From: Rikenellaceae bacterium
GTDB taxonomy: Bacteria > Bacteroidota > Bacteroidia > Bacteroidales > UBA932
Assembly: GCA_022777205.1 (NCBI GenBank)
Contig: JALFGP010000027.1
Location: 30,333 to 94,332 of the forward strand
DNA length: 64,000 nucleotides
Direction: 5' to 3'
In this document: in pieces, positions 18,415 to 27,188 of the stretch
Numbering within the stretch: position 1 is the first letter of the stretch
Layout of the letters: each line of letters starts with the position of its first letter
Made by a program: the position numbers and the translations under genes
Notes under the pieces: generated by a model
Database searches by the model: none
Seen by the model: only the letters and a program-made list of their open reading frames with translations
What the model was told of the DNA's origin: nothing

Positions 18415-19767
18415 ATGAAATTGAAAAATATACTTTTGTCTTTGGCATCACTTCTCCCGGTCGTTTCCTGCAACGCCGGCTCCTCCCCGGAGATGTCGTC
18501 AGTTTCATCGCTTTTCATATACGGAGAGGCTGCGGAAGGCTTGACCCAGGCCCGCAAGGCGGCCTTGAGCAAGGTGTATGACGGCGGAAACAATGCTGTC
18601 GCCGGAGTGTTCGAGACTTACCTGAATTTCTCCGAAGGGGGATTTTCAGTCGTTGATGCTGAAGGCAATGCCTGGACACTGTACGAAGGAGGAAAAGTGA
18701 TGAAAGACGGCGGAGCGAGTGTCTTCAGCGGGGAAAGTGGCGTTTGCCGCCTCAGGATTGACACCAACACCGGTCTGTGGTCCATGGTCAAGGTCAATGC
18801 CGTGACATTCCGTTCATTCTATGGTGACAGGGTTTCCGTCGAAGGTGAATATTCCGGACTTGGAAAATGGAAATTCTCAGGGATTCCTCTTGATTCAAAG
18901 GCAGGCGAGGTGAAATATTACAGGTTTGACGTGGCTTCTGACAATCCTGAGGAACTTGCATACCTGTGCTCCACAATGGACCTGAACACATCCGATCCTG
19001 AATCCTACAAATCCCCTTACCAGTATGTCAGAACCCTCGGGAAGACCGCCTTCGAATCAATTGCCGGACAGGATGACGGCAGTGCTGCGGCCTTCCGTTT
19101 TGCTGCTGCGGATGAGGGGACGACTGAAATAACCCTTTCACTGAATTCCGGACAGTCAAGGTACATTCACTCGGTGGAAATCGCCCCTCCGGGACCTCCT
19201 GCTGCATTTATGGGTGATTCAATCACGGAAAACTGGAGGAAATCCTCCACCGGCCATCCCGAGTTCTTCACTGACAACAATTATCTGAATTTCGGTATCA
19301 GCGGACAGACAACCACACAGATGCTTGCCCGTTTCGGGCAGGAGGTAGTGGCGAACAAACCTCAATGCGTGGTGATTTGCGGCGGAACCAACGACATCGC
19401 GGGAAACGGAGGTGCGATTGATAACGAGGCGATTCTGAAAAACATCGCGGAAATGGGAGATATGGCCCAGGAGGCCCGCATCAAGGTGATTCTGTGCTCG
19501 ATTCTGCCGACTGACCATTACTGGTGGAAAGCCGATATGACTCCCGGGGAAATCGTTTCGAGAATCGCCGATATGAACGTCCGCATCCGCAACCTGTGCA
19601 ACACCAGGGATTGGACATACGTGGATTATTTCACCCCGATGGCGGACAAGACCACGGGCGCCATACTCACTCAGTATTCCGATGACAGAATCCATCCGAA
19701 CAAGGACGGCTACACGGTGATGGAGGGCATCATCCGGCCGGTAATACGTGAAGTTACAGAAAAATAA
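18415..19767 (+). CDS. SGNH/GDSL esterase lipoprotein with SusF-like N-terminal domain
   Basis: Lipoprotein (signal ending LPVVSC) of 450 residues. Residues about 30-115 look like a SusE/SusF-type beta domain (SLFIYGEAAEGLTQARKAAL, then WTLYEGGKVM and CRLRIDTNTGLWSMVKV), followed by a middle beta domain. From about 262 an SGNH hydrolase is complete: block I FMGDSITENW (Ser about 269), block II FGISGQTT, block III CGGTNDIAGN and block V DDRIHPNKDGY, giving the Asp and His. It probably removes acetyl or other acyl groups from the PUL substrate at the cell surface. It follows the FAD-GH36 gene by 17 bases and precedes the GH3 gene by 13. Confidence 0.88.
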   Translation: MKLKNILLSLASLLPVVSCNAGSSPEMSSVSSLFIYGEAAEGLTQARKAALSKVYDGGNNAVAGVFETYLNFSEGGFSVVDAEGNAWTLYEGGKVMKDGGASVFSGESGVCRLRIDTNTGLWSMVKVNAVTFRSFYGDRVSVEGEYSGLGKWKFSGIPLDSKAGEVKYYRFDVASDNPEELAYLCSTMDLNTSDPESYKSPYQYVRTLGKTAFESIAGQDDGSAAAFRFAAADEGTTEITLSLNSGQSRYIHSVEIAPPGPPAAFMGDSITENWRKSSTGHPEFFTDNNYLNFGISGQTTTQMLARFGQEVVANKPQCVVICGGTNDIAGNGGAIDNEAILKNIAEMGDMAQEARIKVILCSILPTDHYWWKADMTPGEIVSRIADMNVRIRNLCNTRDWTYVDYFTPMADKTTGAILTQYSDDRIHPNKDGYTVMEGIIRPVIREVTEK

Positions 19768-19780
19768 AAGGTAATATTAT

Positions 19781-22000
19781 ATGAAGAAATCAATGACTCT
19801 TATTTGGCTGGTTGTGGCAGCCGTTATTTCATTTTCTTTGGACAGTGACTGCTTTGCAAGGAAGCGGACAAAGGAGCCTGTGTACAAGAATTCCGCGGCA
19901 TCTGTCGAGGACAGGGTCAGTGACCTGCTTTCAAGGATGACCCTTGAGGAGAAACTGCTCCAGCTCAGCCAGTACACCCTGGGCAGGAACACTGTGGAAA
20001 ACAATCTCGGGGAGGCTGTCAGGGACGTGCCTGCGGAAATAGGTTCCCTGATATATTTCGGCGACGATGCCGTCCTGAGGAATGAGATGCAGAGAAAGGC
20101 CGTGGAGGAGTCCCGGCTGGGCATTCCGATTCTGTTCGGCCACGACGTAATCCACGGTTACAGGACAATGTTCCCCGTACCTCTTGCGCAGGCTTGTTCG
20201 TGGAACCCTGAAATGGTCAGGAAAAGTTGTACCGTTGCTGCCCAAGAGGCTTATTCCTGCGGTGTTGACTGGACTTTTTCTCCTATGGTGGACATCGCCA
20301 GGGACCCCCGTTGGGGAAGGATAATGGAGGGCTATGGGGAAGATCCTTACGCGGCCTCCGTCTATTGCCGTGCAGCGGTGAAAGGATATCAGGGAGACGA
20401 CCTTTCGGCTGAAAACACGATTGCTGCCTGCCTGAAGCATTATGTGGGTTACGGTGCTTCGGAAGCCGGAAGGGATTATGTCCCGACTGAAATCTCCGAC
20501 CAGACGCTTTGGGACACATATCTTCCTCCGTTCGAGGCCGGAGTGAAGGCCGGGGCGGCGACTCTGATGAGCGCTTTCCACAACATAAGCGGGACACCTG
20601 CCACAGGAAACAGATACATTCTCACCGAAGTGCTCAAGGAAAAATGGGGACACGACGGATTCGTGGTCTCGGACTGGGATGCCGTGCGCCAGCTTGTCAA
20701 TCAGGGAATGGCAAAGGACGCGAAGGAGGCGGCTATGATTGCGTTCAATGCCGGTGTGGAGATGGATATGGTCGATGACCTTTACAAGAACCATCTTCCG
20801 GAATTGATCAGCGAGGGCAAGGTCAGGATGGAGCAGCTGGACGATGCCGTGAGGCGTGTCCTGAGAATCAAGTTCAGACTGGGACTGTTTGAGCATCCTT
20901 TTGCCAGCGAGACGCCTCAGGAGGAAAGGTATCTTTTTCCGGAGAGCGTCGCTCTGGCAGAGGAGGCGGCAGCTGAGACAATGGTGCTTCTGAAAAATGA
21001 GGGAGGCATTCTTCCTTTGAACCCGGAGTGCAATCTGGCCGTTGCCGGTCCTGTTGCCCTTTCAAGGGAGGTCCACAACGGCAACTGGATCGCAAGGGCC
21101 CGTGCGGAGGATGTCATTACCGTTGCAGAAGGTCTGGAAAAGGAGTTCAAAGGCAGAATCCTGACGGCGGAAGGCTGCGGTTTCGAAGGGGATGACAGGA
21201 GCGGCTTCGAGCAGGCCCTCAAGGCTGTCCGGGAGTCTGATGTCGCTGTCGTCTGCATCGGACACAAGGCAGGTTGGAGCGGAGAGAACTGTTCACGCTC
21301 CACCATTGAAATTCCTCAGATACAGATTGACTTCTTGAAGGCTGTCAAGGCTGTCGGTAAACCGGTTGTCACCCTTGTTTCCGGGGGACGTCCTTTGGAC
21401 CTTCGTGAGGTGGTTGACAATTCGGACGCCGTCCTGATGATCTGGCATCCGGGTACGATGGCAGGACCTGCGGTTGCAGGAATCCTCGACGGCAGGTACA
21501 ATCCTTCCGCGAAGCTTGCCGTGACATTCCCTTACAGCACCGGCCAGATTCCGATCTATTACAACAGGAGGAACAGCGGCCGACGTGGCACCCAGGGACT
21601 GTACAAGGACATCCAGAGCGAACCTCTTTTTGAATTCGGCTACGGATTGAGCTATTCCACATTCGAGTACCGGAACCTTACCTTGGACTCAGATAAGGTC
21701 AGCCCGGAAGGCAAGGTCACCGCGTCTGTCGAAGTGGTGAACACAAGTTCCCGTGACGGACAGCAGGCGGTTCTGTGGTTTATCCGTGACCCTTACAGCC
21801 TCATCACAAGACCTGTCAAGGAACTGAAATTCTTCGAGAAGAAGATGATTCCTGCCGGTGAATCAATGGTTTTCAAGTTTGAAATCGACCCGTTGAGGGA
21901 TCTCGGATTCGTGGACCGGACCGGACGGAAATATCTGGATTCCGGGGAATACCGGATTATGGTCGGCGGTCTGGAAGCCGTTCTGGAAGTTGTTGAATGA
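19781..22000 (+). CDS. bglX: GH3 beta-glucosidase (BglX type)
   Basis: A 739-residue secreted beta-glycosidase of family GH3. It has a signal-like N-terminus (MTLIWLVVAAVISFSLDSDC), the opening barrel motif LLSRMTLEEKLLQLSQY, the substrate-binding FGHDVIHGYRTMFPVP and KHYVGYGASEAGRDY, and the nucleophile Asp about 298 in FVVSDWDAVRQL. The alpha/beta-sandwich domain (MVLLKNEGGILPLN, GHKAGWSGENCSRS) and the FnIII-like C-terminus complete the BglX layout, with no PA14 insert, unlike the fusion at 7269. Members release terminal beta-linked glucose, and sometimes other sugars, from oligosaccharides in the periplasm. Confidence 0.92.
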   Translation: MKKSMTLIWLVVAAVISFSLDSDCFARKRTKEPVYKNSAASVEDRVSDLLSRMTLEEKLLQLSQYTLGRNTVENNLGEAVRDVPAEIGSLIYFGDDAVLRNEMQRKAVEESRLGIPILFGHDVIHGYRTMFPVPLAQACSWNPEMVRKSCTVAAQEAYSCGVDWTFSPMVDIARDPRWGRIMEGYGEDPYAASVYCRAAVKGYQGDDLSAENTIAACLKHYVGYGASEAGRDYVPTEISDQTLWDTYLPPFEAGVKAGAATLMSAFHNISGTPATGNRYILTEVLKEKWGHDGFVVSDWDAVRQLVNQGMAKDAKEAAMIAFNAGVEMDMVDDLYKNHLPELISEGKVRMEQLDDAVRRVLRIKFRLGLFEHPFASETPQEERYLFPESVALAEEAAAETMVLLKNEGGILPLNPECNLAVAGPVALSREVHNGNWIARARAEDVITVAEGLEKEFKGRILTAEGCGFEGDDRSGFEQALKAVRESDVAVVCIGHKAGWSGENCSRSTIEIPQIQIDFLKAVKAVGKPVVTLVSGGRPLDLREVVDNSDAVLMIWHPGTMAGPAVAGILDGRYNPSAKLAVTFPYSTGQIPIYYNRRNSGRRGTQGLYKDIQSEPLFEFGYGLSYSTFEYRNLTLDSDKVSPEGKVTASVEVVNTSSRDGQQAVLWFIRDPYSLITRPVKELKFFEKKMIPAGESMVFKFEIDPLRDLGFVDRTGRKYLDSGEYRIMVGGLEAVLEVVE

Positions 22001-22047
22001 TGAATATTGAGGCTTAGTCTCAGCCTCTGAATGATATATATTCCGTT
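22001..22047 (+). other. Short gap between the GH3 and GH2 genes
   Basis: Contains GAGGCT/AGCCTC, a 6-bp hairpin with no T-run, before the GH2 ATG at 22048. It may modulate rather than end transcription. Confidence 0.3.
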
Positions 22048-24597
22048 ATGAGATTGAAATCAATATTAATTTCATTGCTTGCATCGTCAGCCTTCCTTTC
22101 GGGGCTGCCGGTCTCTGCCCAGAGAACCGAAGTCCTTCTGGAAAAAGGTTGGAAATTCCATCTTGGAGATGCCCCTGGCGCCGAGTCTGTTGATTTTGAC
22201 GATTCCCGCTGGGAGAGTGTGACCATCCCGCACGACTGGGCGATAACCGGTCCTTTCGACATCGCCAATGATCTTCAGAGTGTTGCCGTGACACAGAATA
22301 TGGAGAAGACGGCCACTTTGAAGACAGGGCGCACCGGAGGATTGCCATACGTCGGTGCCGGCTGGTACAGACTTCGTTTCGACGTCCAGCCGGGACGTAC
22401 TGCTCAGCTGCTCTTTGACGGGGCGATGAGCGGAGCCAGGGTTTACGTCAACGGACGGGAGGTCTGCAGTTCCCCTTACGGCTACAGCCCTTTCCACACG
22501 GATGTCACTGATGCTCTCAATGATGACGGAAAGGGGAATGTCCTGGCGGTGCGGCTGGAGAATCTGCCTTCCTCTTCCAGATGGTATCCCGGAGCGGGAC
22601 TTTACAGGAATGTACATCTCATAACAACAGGAAAGGTCCATATACCCGTGTGGGGTACTCATCTCACCACACCGCACATTGAGCAGGACTATGCCTCGGT
22701 GCACATCGAGACTGAAGTCGCCTCAGGGGAGGGACGTTCCCTAAGCATCCGGACTTCCATCTATGCCCCTGACGGGACGGAAGTGTCGCAGAACGTTTTC
22801 GCCGGAAAGACTGCCCAGGGACAGCCTCTTGTGCAGAATCTCATAGTGGAGAATCCGCAGTTGTGGAGCCCTGAGACACCGTCTCTGTATGTGGCGGAGT
22901 CGAAGCTTTTCGATGGTGACAGCCTTGTCGATATTTACAGGACACGTTTCGGCTTCCGGACTGTTGAATTTGTTCCGGAGAAGGGATTTTTCCTCAACGG
23001 GCAGCCCCGCAAATTCCAGGGTGTCTGCAACCACCACGACCTCGGCCCTCTCGGAGCCGCAGTCAATGTGTCGGCCCTCAGGCACCAGCTTCTGCTGCTG
23101 AAGGATATGGGCTGCGATGCAATCAGGACTTCCCACAATATGCCGGCTCCGGAACTGGTGGATCTTTGTGACGAGATGGGCTTTATGATGATGATCGAGC
23201 CTTTCGATGAATGGGATGTGGCCAAATGCAGCAACGGCTACCACAGATTCTTCAATGAGCAGTCCGATGTCGAGGGAGTTACCTGGGCTGAAAGGGATAT
23301 GGTCAGGATGCTCCGCAGGTGGCGCAACAATCCGTGCGTCGTCTTGTGGAGCATCGGCAATGAGGTCCCTTCACAATGCGATCCGCAGGGTTACCGTGTT
23401 GCGAAATTCCTTCAGGATATCTGCCACAGGGAAGATCCTTCCCGCCTTTGCACCTGCGGAATGGACCAGGTGTCCTGTGTGCTTGACAACGGTTTTGCCG
23501 CTTTGATTGACGTGCCCGGGCTCAATTACAGGACATTCCGGTACAAAGAGGCCTGGAATACCCTTCCACAAAGGTTCATCCTCGGGAGTGAAACGGCATC
23601 TACGGTCAGTTCACGCGGCGTTTACAAACTGCCTGCCCAAAAGCGTTTCAGTGCGACCGATGAGGACCATCAGTGCTCGGCCTATGACCTGGATGCCTGT
23701 CGCTGGTCCAATGTTCCCGACATTGATTTTGCCCTTGCGGATGATTATCCATGGACTATGGGACAGTTCGTCTGGACCGGTTTCGACTATCTCGGGGAAC
23801 CGTCTCCGTACGACACTGACGCCTGGCCGAATCACAGTTCGATGTTCGGAATAATCGACCTCGCGTCTATCCCCAAAGACCGCTTCTATCTCTACCGGAG
23901 CATCTGGAACAGGGAGAATCCCACCCTGCATATCCTTCCGCATTGGAACTGGGAGGGGCACGAAGGGCAGGAAATCCCGGTGTTCGTCTATACTTCCTGG
24001 CCCCAGGTCGAGCTGTTTGTCAACGGAGTGAGCCAGGGTGTACGCAGAAAGGCCTCCGGGACTCCTGCCGAGGGACTTCAGACCGAGAACCACGAGGAAC
24101 GCTACAGACTCATCTGGGACGGAGTGAAATATGAAAAAGGTGAATTGAAGGCTGTGGCGTACGACCGGGATGGGAATGTCGTGACGGAAGAAACGGTCCG
24201 CACGGCCGGCAAGCCTCATCACATAGAGATTGTCAACGGATTGTCATTCACCGGTGTGGAGGAACTGCCCGTCCTGAAAGCGGACGGAAAGGACCTCTGT
24301 TACCTGACCGTCAGGATAGTTGACAAGGACGGCAATCTCTGTCCGGGGGCAGGGAATCTTGTGGAGTTTTCAGTCACAGGAGCCGCTTCGTACAGAGCTG
24401 CCGCAAACGGTGATCCGACTTGCCTTGACATTTTCCACCAGACGCGGATGCACGCTTTCGGAGGAATGCTCACAGTGATTCTCCAGGCAGGAGAAACCCC
24501 AGGTGAAGCCACAATAAAAGCTTACTCCAAAGGTCTCCGGAGCGCTTCAGTTTCCCTTGGGGTAATGTTCACAGAAGTGGACAAAACGGCATTTTAG
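22048..24597 (+). CDS. GH2 beta-galactosidase-like enzyme with DUF4982
   Basis: An 849-residue secreted GH2 enzyme (signal ending GLPVSAQ). It has the N-terminal sugar-binding domain (LEKGWKFHLGDA, WESVTIPHDWAI, YVGAGWYRLRFD), the Ig-like domain, and a GH2 barrel with acid/base Glu about 439 (LWSIGNEVPSQ) and nucleophile Glu about 515 (FILGSETASTVSS). After about 615 come a DUF4982 domain (PVFVYTSWPQVELFVNGVSQ) and a C-terminal Ig-like domain (LTVRIVDKDGNLCPGAGNLV). GH2-DUF4982 proteins are annotated as beta-galactosidases but also include other exo-beta-glycosidases, so the sugar is open. It is the last gene of the large PUL; the next genes are on the opposite strand. Confidence 0.9.
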   Translation: MRLKSILISLLASSAFLSGLPVSAQRTEVLLEKGWKFHLGDAPGAESVDFDDSRWESVTIPHDWAITGPFDIANDLQSVAVTQNMEKTATLKTGRTGGLPYVGAGWYRLRFDVQPGRTAQLLFDGAMSGARVYVNGREVCSSPYGYSPFHTDVTDALNDDGKGNVLAVRLENLPSSSRWYPGAGLYRNVHLITTGKVHIPVWGTHLTTPHIEQDYASVHIETEVASGEGRSLSIRTSIYAPDGTEVSQNVFAGKTAQGQPLVQNLIVENPQLWSPETPSLYVAESKLFDGDSLVDIYRTRFGFRTVEFVPEKGFFLNGQPRKFQGVCNHHDLGPLGAAVNVSALRHQLLLLKDMGCDAIRTSHNMPAPELVDLCDEMGFMMMIEPFDEWDVAKCSNGYHRFFNEQSDVEGVTWAERDMVRMLRRWRNNPCVVLWSIGNEVPSQCDPQGYRVAKFLQDICHREDPSRLCTCGMDQVSCVLDNGFAALIDVPGLNYRTFRYKEAWNTLPQRFILGSETASTVSSRGVYKLPAQKRFSATDEDHQCSAYDLDACRWSNVPDIDFALADDYPWTMGQFVWTGFDYLGEPSPYDTDAWPNHSSMFGIIDLASIPKDRFYLYRSIWNRENPTLHILPHWNWEGHEGQEIPVFVYTSWPQVELFVNGVSQGVRRKASGTPAEGLQTENHEERYRLIWDGVKYEKGELKAVAYDRDGNVVTEETVRTAGKPHHIEIVNGLSFTGVEELPVLKADGKDLCYLTVRIVDKDGNLCPGAGNLVEFSVTGAASYRAAANGDPTCLDIFHQTRMHAFGGMLTVILQAGETPGEATIKAYSKGLRSASVSLGVMFTEVDKTAF

Positions 24598-24613
24598 TAT
24601 GTCAATATTTCCA

Positions 24614-24844
24614 TCAGATATATCTCCTGACCTTCTTGCAGTACTCCTCATATTCGGTACCGAAGGTTTTGCGCAGGAAGTCCTCCTCCTGCCTTATCTG
24701 AAGGTGCAGCATCACTACAGGAAAGACAGCGAACAGCAGATGGATGATGTTAGGGAAAGCCATCAGCAGACCTATGTACATCAGGTCAAAGCCTACGAAG
24801 GCGGGATTACGGCTGATGCGGTATATGGGTGCCTTCACTATCAT
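24614..24844 (-). pseudogene. C-terminal fragment of an isoprenylcysteine methyltransferase-like membrane protein
   Basis: Only about 76-79 residues, matching the C-terminal half of the ICMT/phospholipid-methyltransferase-like family: YRISRNPAFVGFDLMYIG, a hydrophobic membrane segment, then RQEEDFLRKTFGTEYEEYC, where the conserved Glu/Arg SAM-binding motif lies. Family members are roughly 150-200 residues with several N-terminal membrane helices, which are absent here. The track start at 24853 is a TTG overlapping the upstream stop; the first ATG is at 24844. The upstream gene is an unrelated small HTH-like protein, so the N-terminal half was probably lost by deletion. It is unlikely to be an active enzyme. 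Confidence 0.6.
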
Positions 24845-24849
24845 TTGTC

Positions 24850-25104
24850 TCAAATCATCAGCATTATCCGTCCCTCAGCCTTGACGAAGGTGTCCGGGAA
24901 GTGCATCACCACGGCATATACCTGGGCCGAGGTCACCGGCTGGCCGTCCTTGCGTACGTGCAGCTTCCTGCGGTTGATGATTTCCGCAATCTGCTCCGTG
25001 CGCAGGCCCCCGTTTCTCTCTGCAAGGACATATAATATAGCTTCCTCAATCTTCATTACAATCTCATTATCTTCTTCGACTATCTCAGCACCCTTTTCCG
25101 TCAA
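24850..25104 (-). CDS. Small HTH-like protein (HARE-HTH-type), function unknown
   Basis: An 84-residue protein. The core ILYVLAERNGGLRTEQIAEI followed by SAQVYAVVMHFPDTFVKAEG reads as a small winged helix resembling HARE-HTH domains. Its first 20 bases overlap the 3' end of the glutaredoxin-like gene; an internal ATG at 25056 (MKIEEAILYVLAERNGG) would avoid the overlap and is just as plausible. It is on the minus strand with YbjQ, glutaredoxin-like and methyltransferase-fragment genes at near-zero spacing, so the four are probably co-transcribed. I cannot assign a role beyond possible DNA binding. Confidence 0.55.
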   Translation of the reverse strand: MTEKGAEIVEEDNEIVMKIEEAILYVLAERNGGLRTEQIAEIINRRKLHVRKDGQPVTSAQVYAVVMHFPDTFVKAEGRIMLMI

Positions 25105-25378
25105 GACTGCAAGATGCCCCAGAGGAGTAGCCGTTTGGTATGAATTCTTCAGTATCGAAGCTTATTCTTCCGTCTTCAGCGACAAAGCACGGTATACCGA
25201 TGGAACCGTTAGCCTTGACGGAGTCGAAGGCAGGTGAGGTGTCCCGAAGCCGGATGAACGCCTTGAGGTTCCTCACGTGCTCACCGATGTCGATAATCTC
25301 AAAGTTCGGATTGTCCGAGAGTCTTGCCTTGACCTCAAAGCAGTCCGGGCAGGTTGACATTACATATACTTTGGTCAT
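25085..25378 (-). CDS. Glutaredoxin-related protein with CPDC motif
   Basis: A 97-residue thioredoxin-fold protein. MTKVYVMSTCPDCFEVKARL carries the CxxC redox pair right after the first beta strand, and GSIGIPCFVAEDG has the cis-proline segment expected of glutaredoxins. The C-terminus (CSLDGKGC) has an extra pair of cysteines, as in related Bacteroidales and Firmicutes proteins. Probable role: thiol-disulfide exchange in the cytosol; the partner is unknown. It is 12 bases downstream of the YbjQ-family gene on the same strand. Confidence 0.8.
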   Translation of the reverse strand: MTKVYVMSTCPDCFEVKARLSDNPNFEIIDIGEHVRNLKAFIRLRDTSPAFDSVKANGSIGIPCFVAEDGRISFDTEEFIPNGYSSGASCSLDGKGC

Positions 25379-25390
25379 AATATACTCTCT

Positions 25391-25711
25391 TTAGTCTATA
25401 ATTACGGCTGTTCCCGATGCAGTAACCATCAGCATACCGTTGTCGGCTCCGAGCACCTCGTAGTCGATGTCAATTCCTACGACGGCGTTGGCTCCCATGC
25501 TGCGTGCGCGCTCAGCCATCTCGTCCATGGCATTCTGGCGCGCCTTGACGAGCTCATTCTCATACGAGCCTGAACGTCCGCCGACGAAGTTGCGGATGCT
25601 GGCCGCAAAGTCCTTCAGGAAGTTCACTCCGGTGATGACCTCCCCGAAGACGACTCCCTTGTATTCCCTGATTGTGTGGCCTTCAATGGCCGATGTAGTT
25701 GTCAGTATCAT
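25391..25711 (-). CDS. YbjQ/UPF0145 family protein
   Basis: A 106-residue protein of the YbjQ (UPF0145) family, recognised by [20 protein letters not shown], the central helix [20 protein letters not shown] and the end [12 protein letters not shown]. Full family length. These small proteins form ring-like oligomers and are often labelled putative heavy-metal binding, but their function is not settled. First gene of the small minus-strand cluster 25711-24614. Confidence 0.92.
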   Translation of the reverse strand: MILTTTSAIEGHTIREYKGVVFGEVITGVNFLKDFAASIRNFVGGRSGSYENELVKARQNAMDEMAERARSMGANAVVGIDIDYEVLGADNGMLMVTASGTAVIID

Positions 25712-25738
25712 ATTCTTTTCTAGTGTTTTGTCCTATTC

Positions 25739-26230
25739 TCAATCCCGTTTACCCGGCAATTTGTCAATAAAGTTTGCCTTTACCATCTCATACGCCCGCT
25801 GCGGGGCGAATCTGTCAGTGTCGGGACGAAGAAGGATATCAGTATCGTCAAGGAACTCCGAATCCTGAAGTTTTATTTCCATATTCTGCACGAACTGTTT
25901 ATAGGTAGGTGCTTTGTCCACGACAAAATCCATATACTTGCTGTAGCATTCAAGCACTTTGTACACATCCAAGTTTCCATAATTCAATGCTACCTGCATA
26001 TCAAATAGGTCACGTCCCTTCTTCCTTTGATATAAAGCTCGCAGTTTTGTTCCCACCAATTCATCAAGTGCATAAGTAGTTATTTCACATCTGCCGCTGA
26101 ACCACTTGTTATTGACCTCAAACGGAATTTTGCGAAAACCCAACACGCTGAAATGCTCTTTGCAGTTTATCTCAACTTTCAGTCGTATCGGTTGTATTGG
26201 AGGAATTTCAGACTCCATTCGGAAAAGCAT
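25739..26230 (-). pseudogene. AbiEii-type toxin, truncated: C-terminal half only
   Basis: AbiEii toxins are nucleotidyltransferase-like proteins of about 270-300 residues paired with an AbiEi antitoxin. This 163-residue ORF matches only the second half: ESEIPPIQPIRLKVEINCKE, NKWFSGRCEITTYALDELVG, TKLRALYQRKKGRDLFDMQ and the helical C-terminus. The N-terminal part that carries the GGTALHK-type and D-x-D catalytic motifs is missing. The frame begins inside the last codons of the antitoxin gene (22-base overlap), so a deletion has joined the antitoxin's end to the middle of the toxin. It is probably non-toxic. Confidence 0.8.
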
Positions 26231-27020
26231 AGTCTATTTCTATATCAATATTCATATCCACTCTCCAACGGTTGCTCTCCGGTGAGTCGGATGCCGGATG
26301 ACCGGGGCTCATCGTAACGGCATTGAAATAACCGACTTTTTCTTTCAGCATTCCATACAGAGCATCAGCCATATCCTTCTCAAACAGAATATTATCCAAC
26401 AGATACCCAAGCCTCTGTACTGTTGTTGCCGTTGTATGCTGGAGAACGGTTCTCATCTTGTTAATATCAATGGTATCAACCAATTCGGCGATAACTGTGG
26501 CAGCTCTTTGATAACCTCCTACGTGCGAAGCAAATTGGATGAGGTCCGTTGCCGTCAACTCTGCCGATGAATAGTATATACGACCCATCTCTCCATTTCT
26601 TGTCTCAATAAGTTCTTTCGGTATCTGCTGGCGGTAATTCCAGTCCAATAGAGAATTCCTGTTTGATGTTCTTGTCCTGGGCCCGGTGGTTACAATCTGA
26701 GTTATCATTGTTCTTTGGTGAGAAGCACCATATATGGCCGCAGCCGACAATAATCCTACATAGTAAGGCTTGCCAAGGTGCTCCATAAGCTCGTTTATGT
26801 AATAGCTTGGAGGCACTATCCCCTTTAGCTGATACTGTATAGGAATGATAACATAGAATCCCTTGTATACATTTTCAATCCTCCTTGCTGATACCAGTCT
26901 TTTGATGTCAGTTTTCAACGATTTCTCCGTCCGTTCATGAAACTCACAACGAACTTGCTGGAAAGAGAAGGAGGTAACCCCTCGTTGTTCCAATTCTTTT
27001 ATCCAGTCGTTCAAACTCAT
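26208..27020 (-). CDS. AbiEi-type antitoxin / transcriptional regulator
   Basis: The antitoxin partner of AbiE type IV toxin-antitoxin systems. The start is set at the ATG at 27020 (MSLNDWIKELEQRG) rather than 27050, since the -7 box TACCTTTG lies at 27045-27038 on this strand and would place the transcript start near 27031. The N-terminus is a winged-helix domain (SFSFQQVRCEFHERTEKSLKT, LVSARRIENVYKGFYVIIP); the rest is the AbiEi C-terminal region (PPSYYINELMEHLGKPYYVG, LSAAAIYGASHQ). Its natural end (WRVDMNIDIEID) is followed by YAFPNGV, read out of frame from toxin sequence. Antitoxins of this group repress their own promoter by binding inverted repeats, and a perfect palindrome overlaps the -7 box here. 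Confidence 0.87.
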   Translation of the reverse strand: MSLNDWIKELEQRGVTSFSFQQVRCEFHERTEKSLKTDIKRLVSARRIENVYKGFYVIIPIQYQLKGIVPPSYYINELMEHLGKPYYVGLLSAAAIYGASHQRTMITQIVTTGPRTRTSNRNSLLDWNYRQQIPKELIETRNGEMGRIYYSSAELTATDLIQFASHVGGYQRAATVIAELVDTIDINKMRTVLQHTTATTVQRLGYLLDNILFEKDMADALYGMLKEKVGYFNAVTMSPGHPASDSPESNRWRVDMNIDIEIDYAFPNGV

Positions 27021-27034
27021 ATTCGTCTGTTTTG

Positions 27035-27069
27035 TTGCAAAGGTAAGCAATTCCTGCTTACCTTTGCAA
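27035..27069. promoter_or_regulatory. Perfect palindrome carrying two outward-facing -7 boxes; candidate AbiEi operator
   Basis: TTGCAAAGGTAAGCA (27035-27049) and its exact reverse complement (27055-27069) flank a 5-base spacer. Each arm contains TACCTTTG pointing outward: on the minus strand toward the antitoxin gene and on the plus strand toward the GHKL-ATPase gene. A symmetric site on top of the -7 box is where an autorepressing antitoxin would bind. The palindrome is directly visible; the binding protein is inferred. Confidence 0.6.
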
Positions 27070-27163
27070 TATTTTTAATGAAAAATTTCAAGTCAGATTG
27101 AAGGAATTAAATGACTTTTCCTACATAAATCATCCCAGATTCTCAAGATATTCAAAAAATCAG

Positions 27164-27171
27164 TACCTTTG
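27164..27171 (+). promoter_or_regulatory. Bacteroidota -7 promoter box for the GHKL-ATPase gene
   Basis: TACCTTTG matches TAnnTTTG. Transcription would begin about 7 bases further on, just before the ATG at 27189, which argues against the GTG start at 27171 in the track. No clear TTTG -33 element is seen. Confidence 0.5.
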
Positions 27172-27188
27172 TGGAAATTGGTTTGTCA

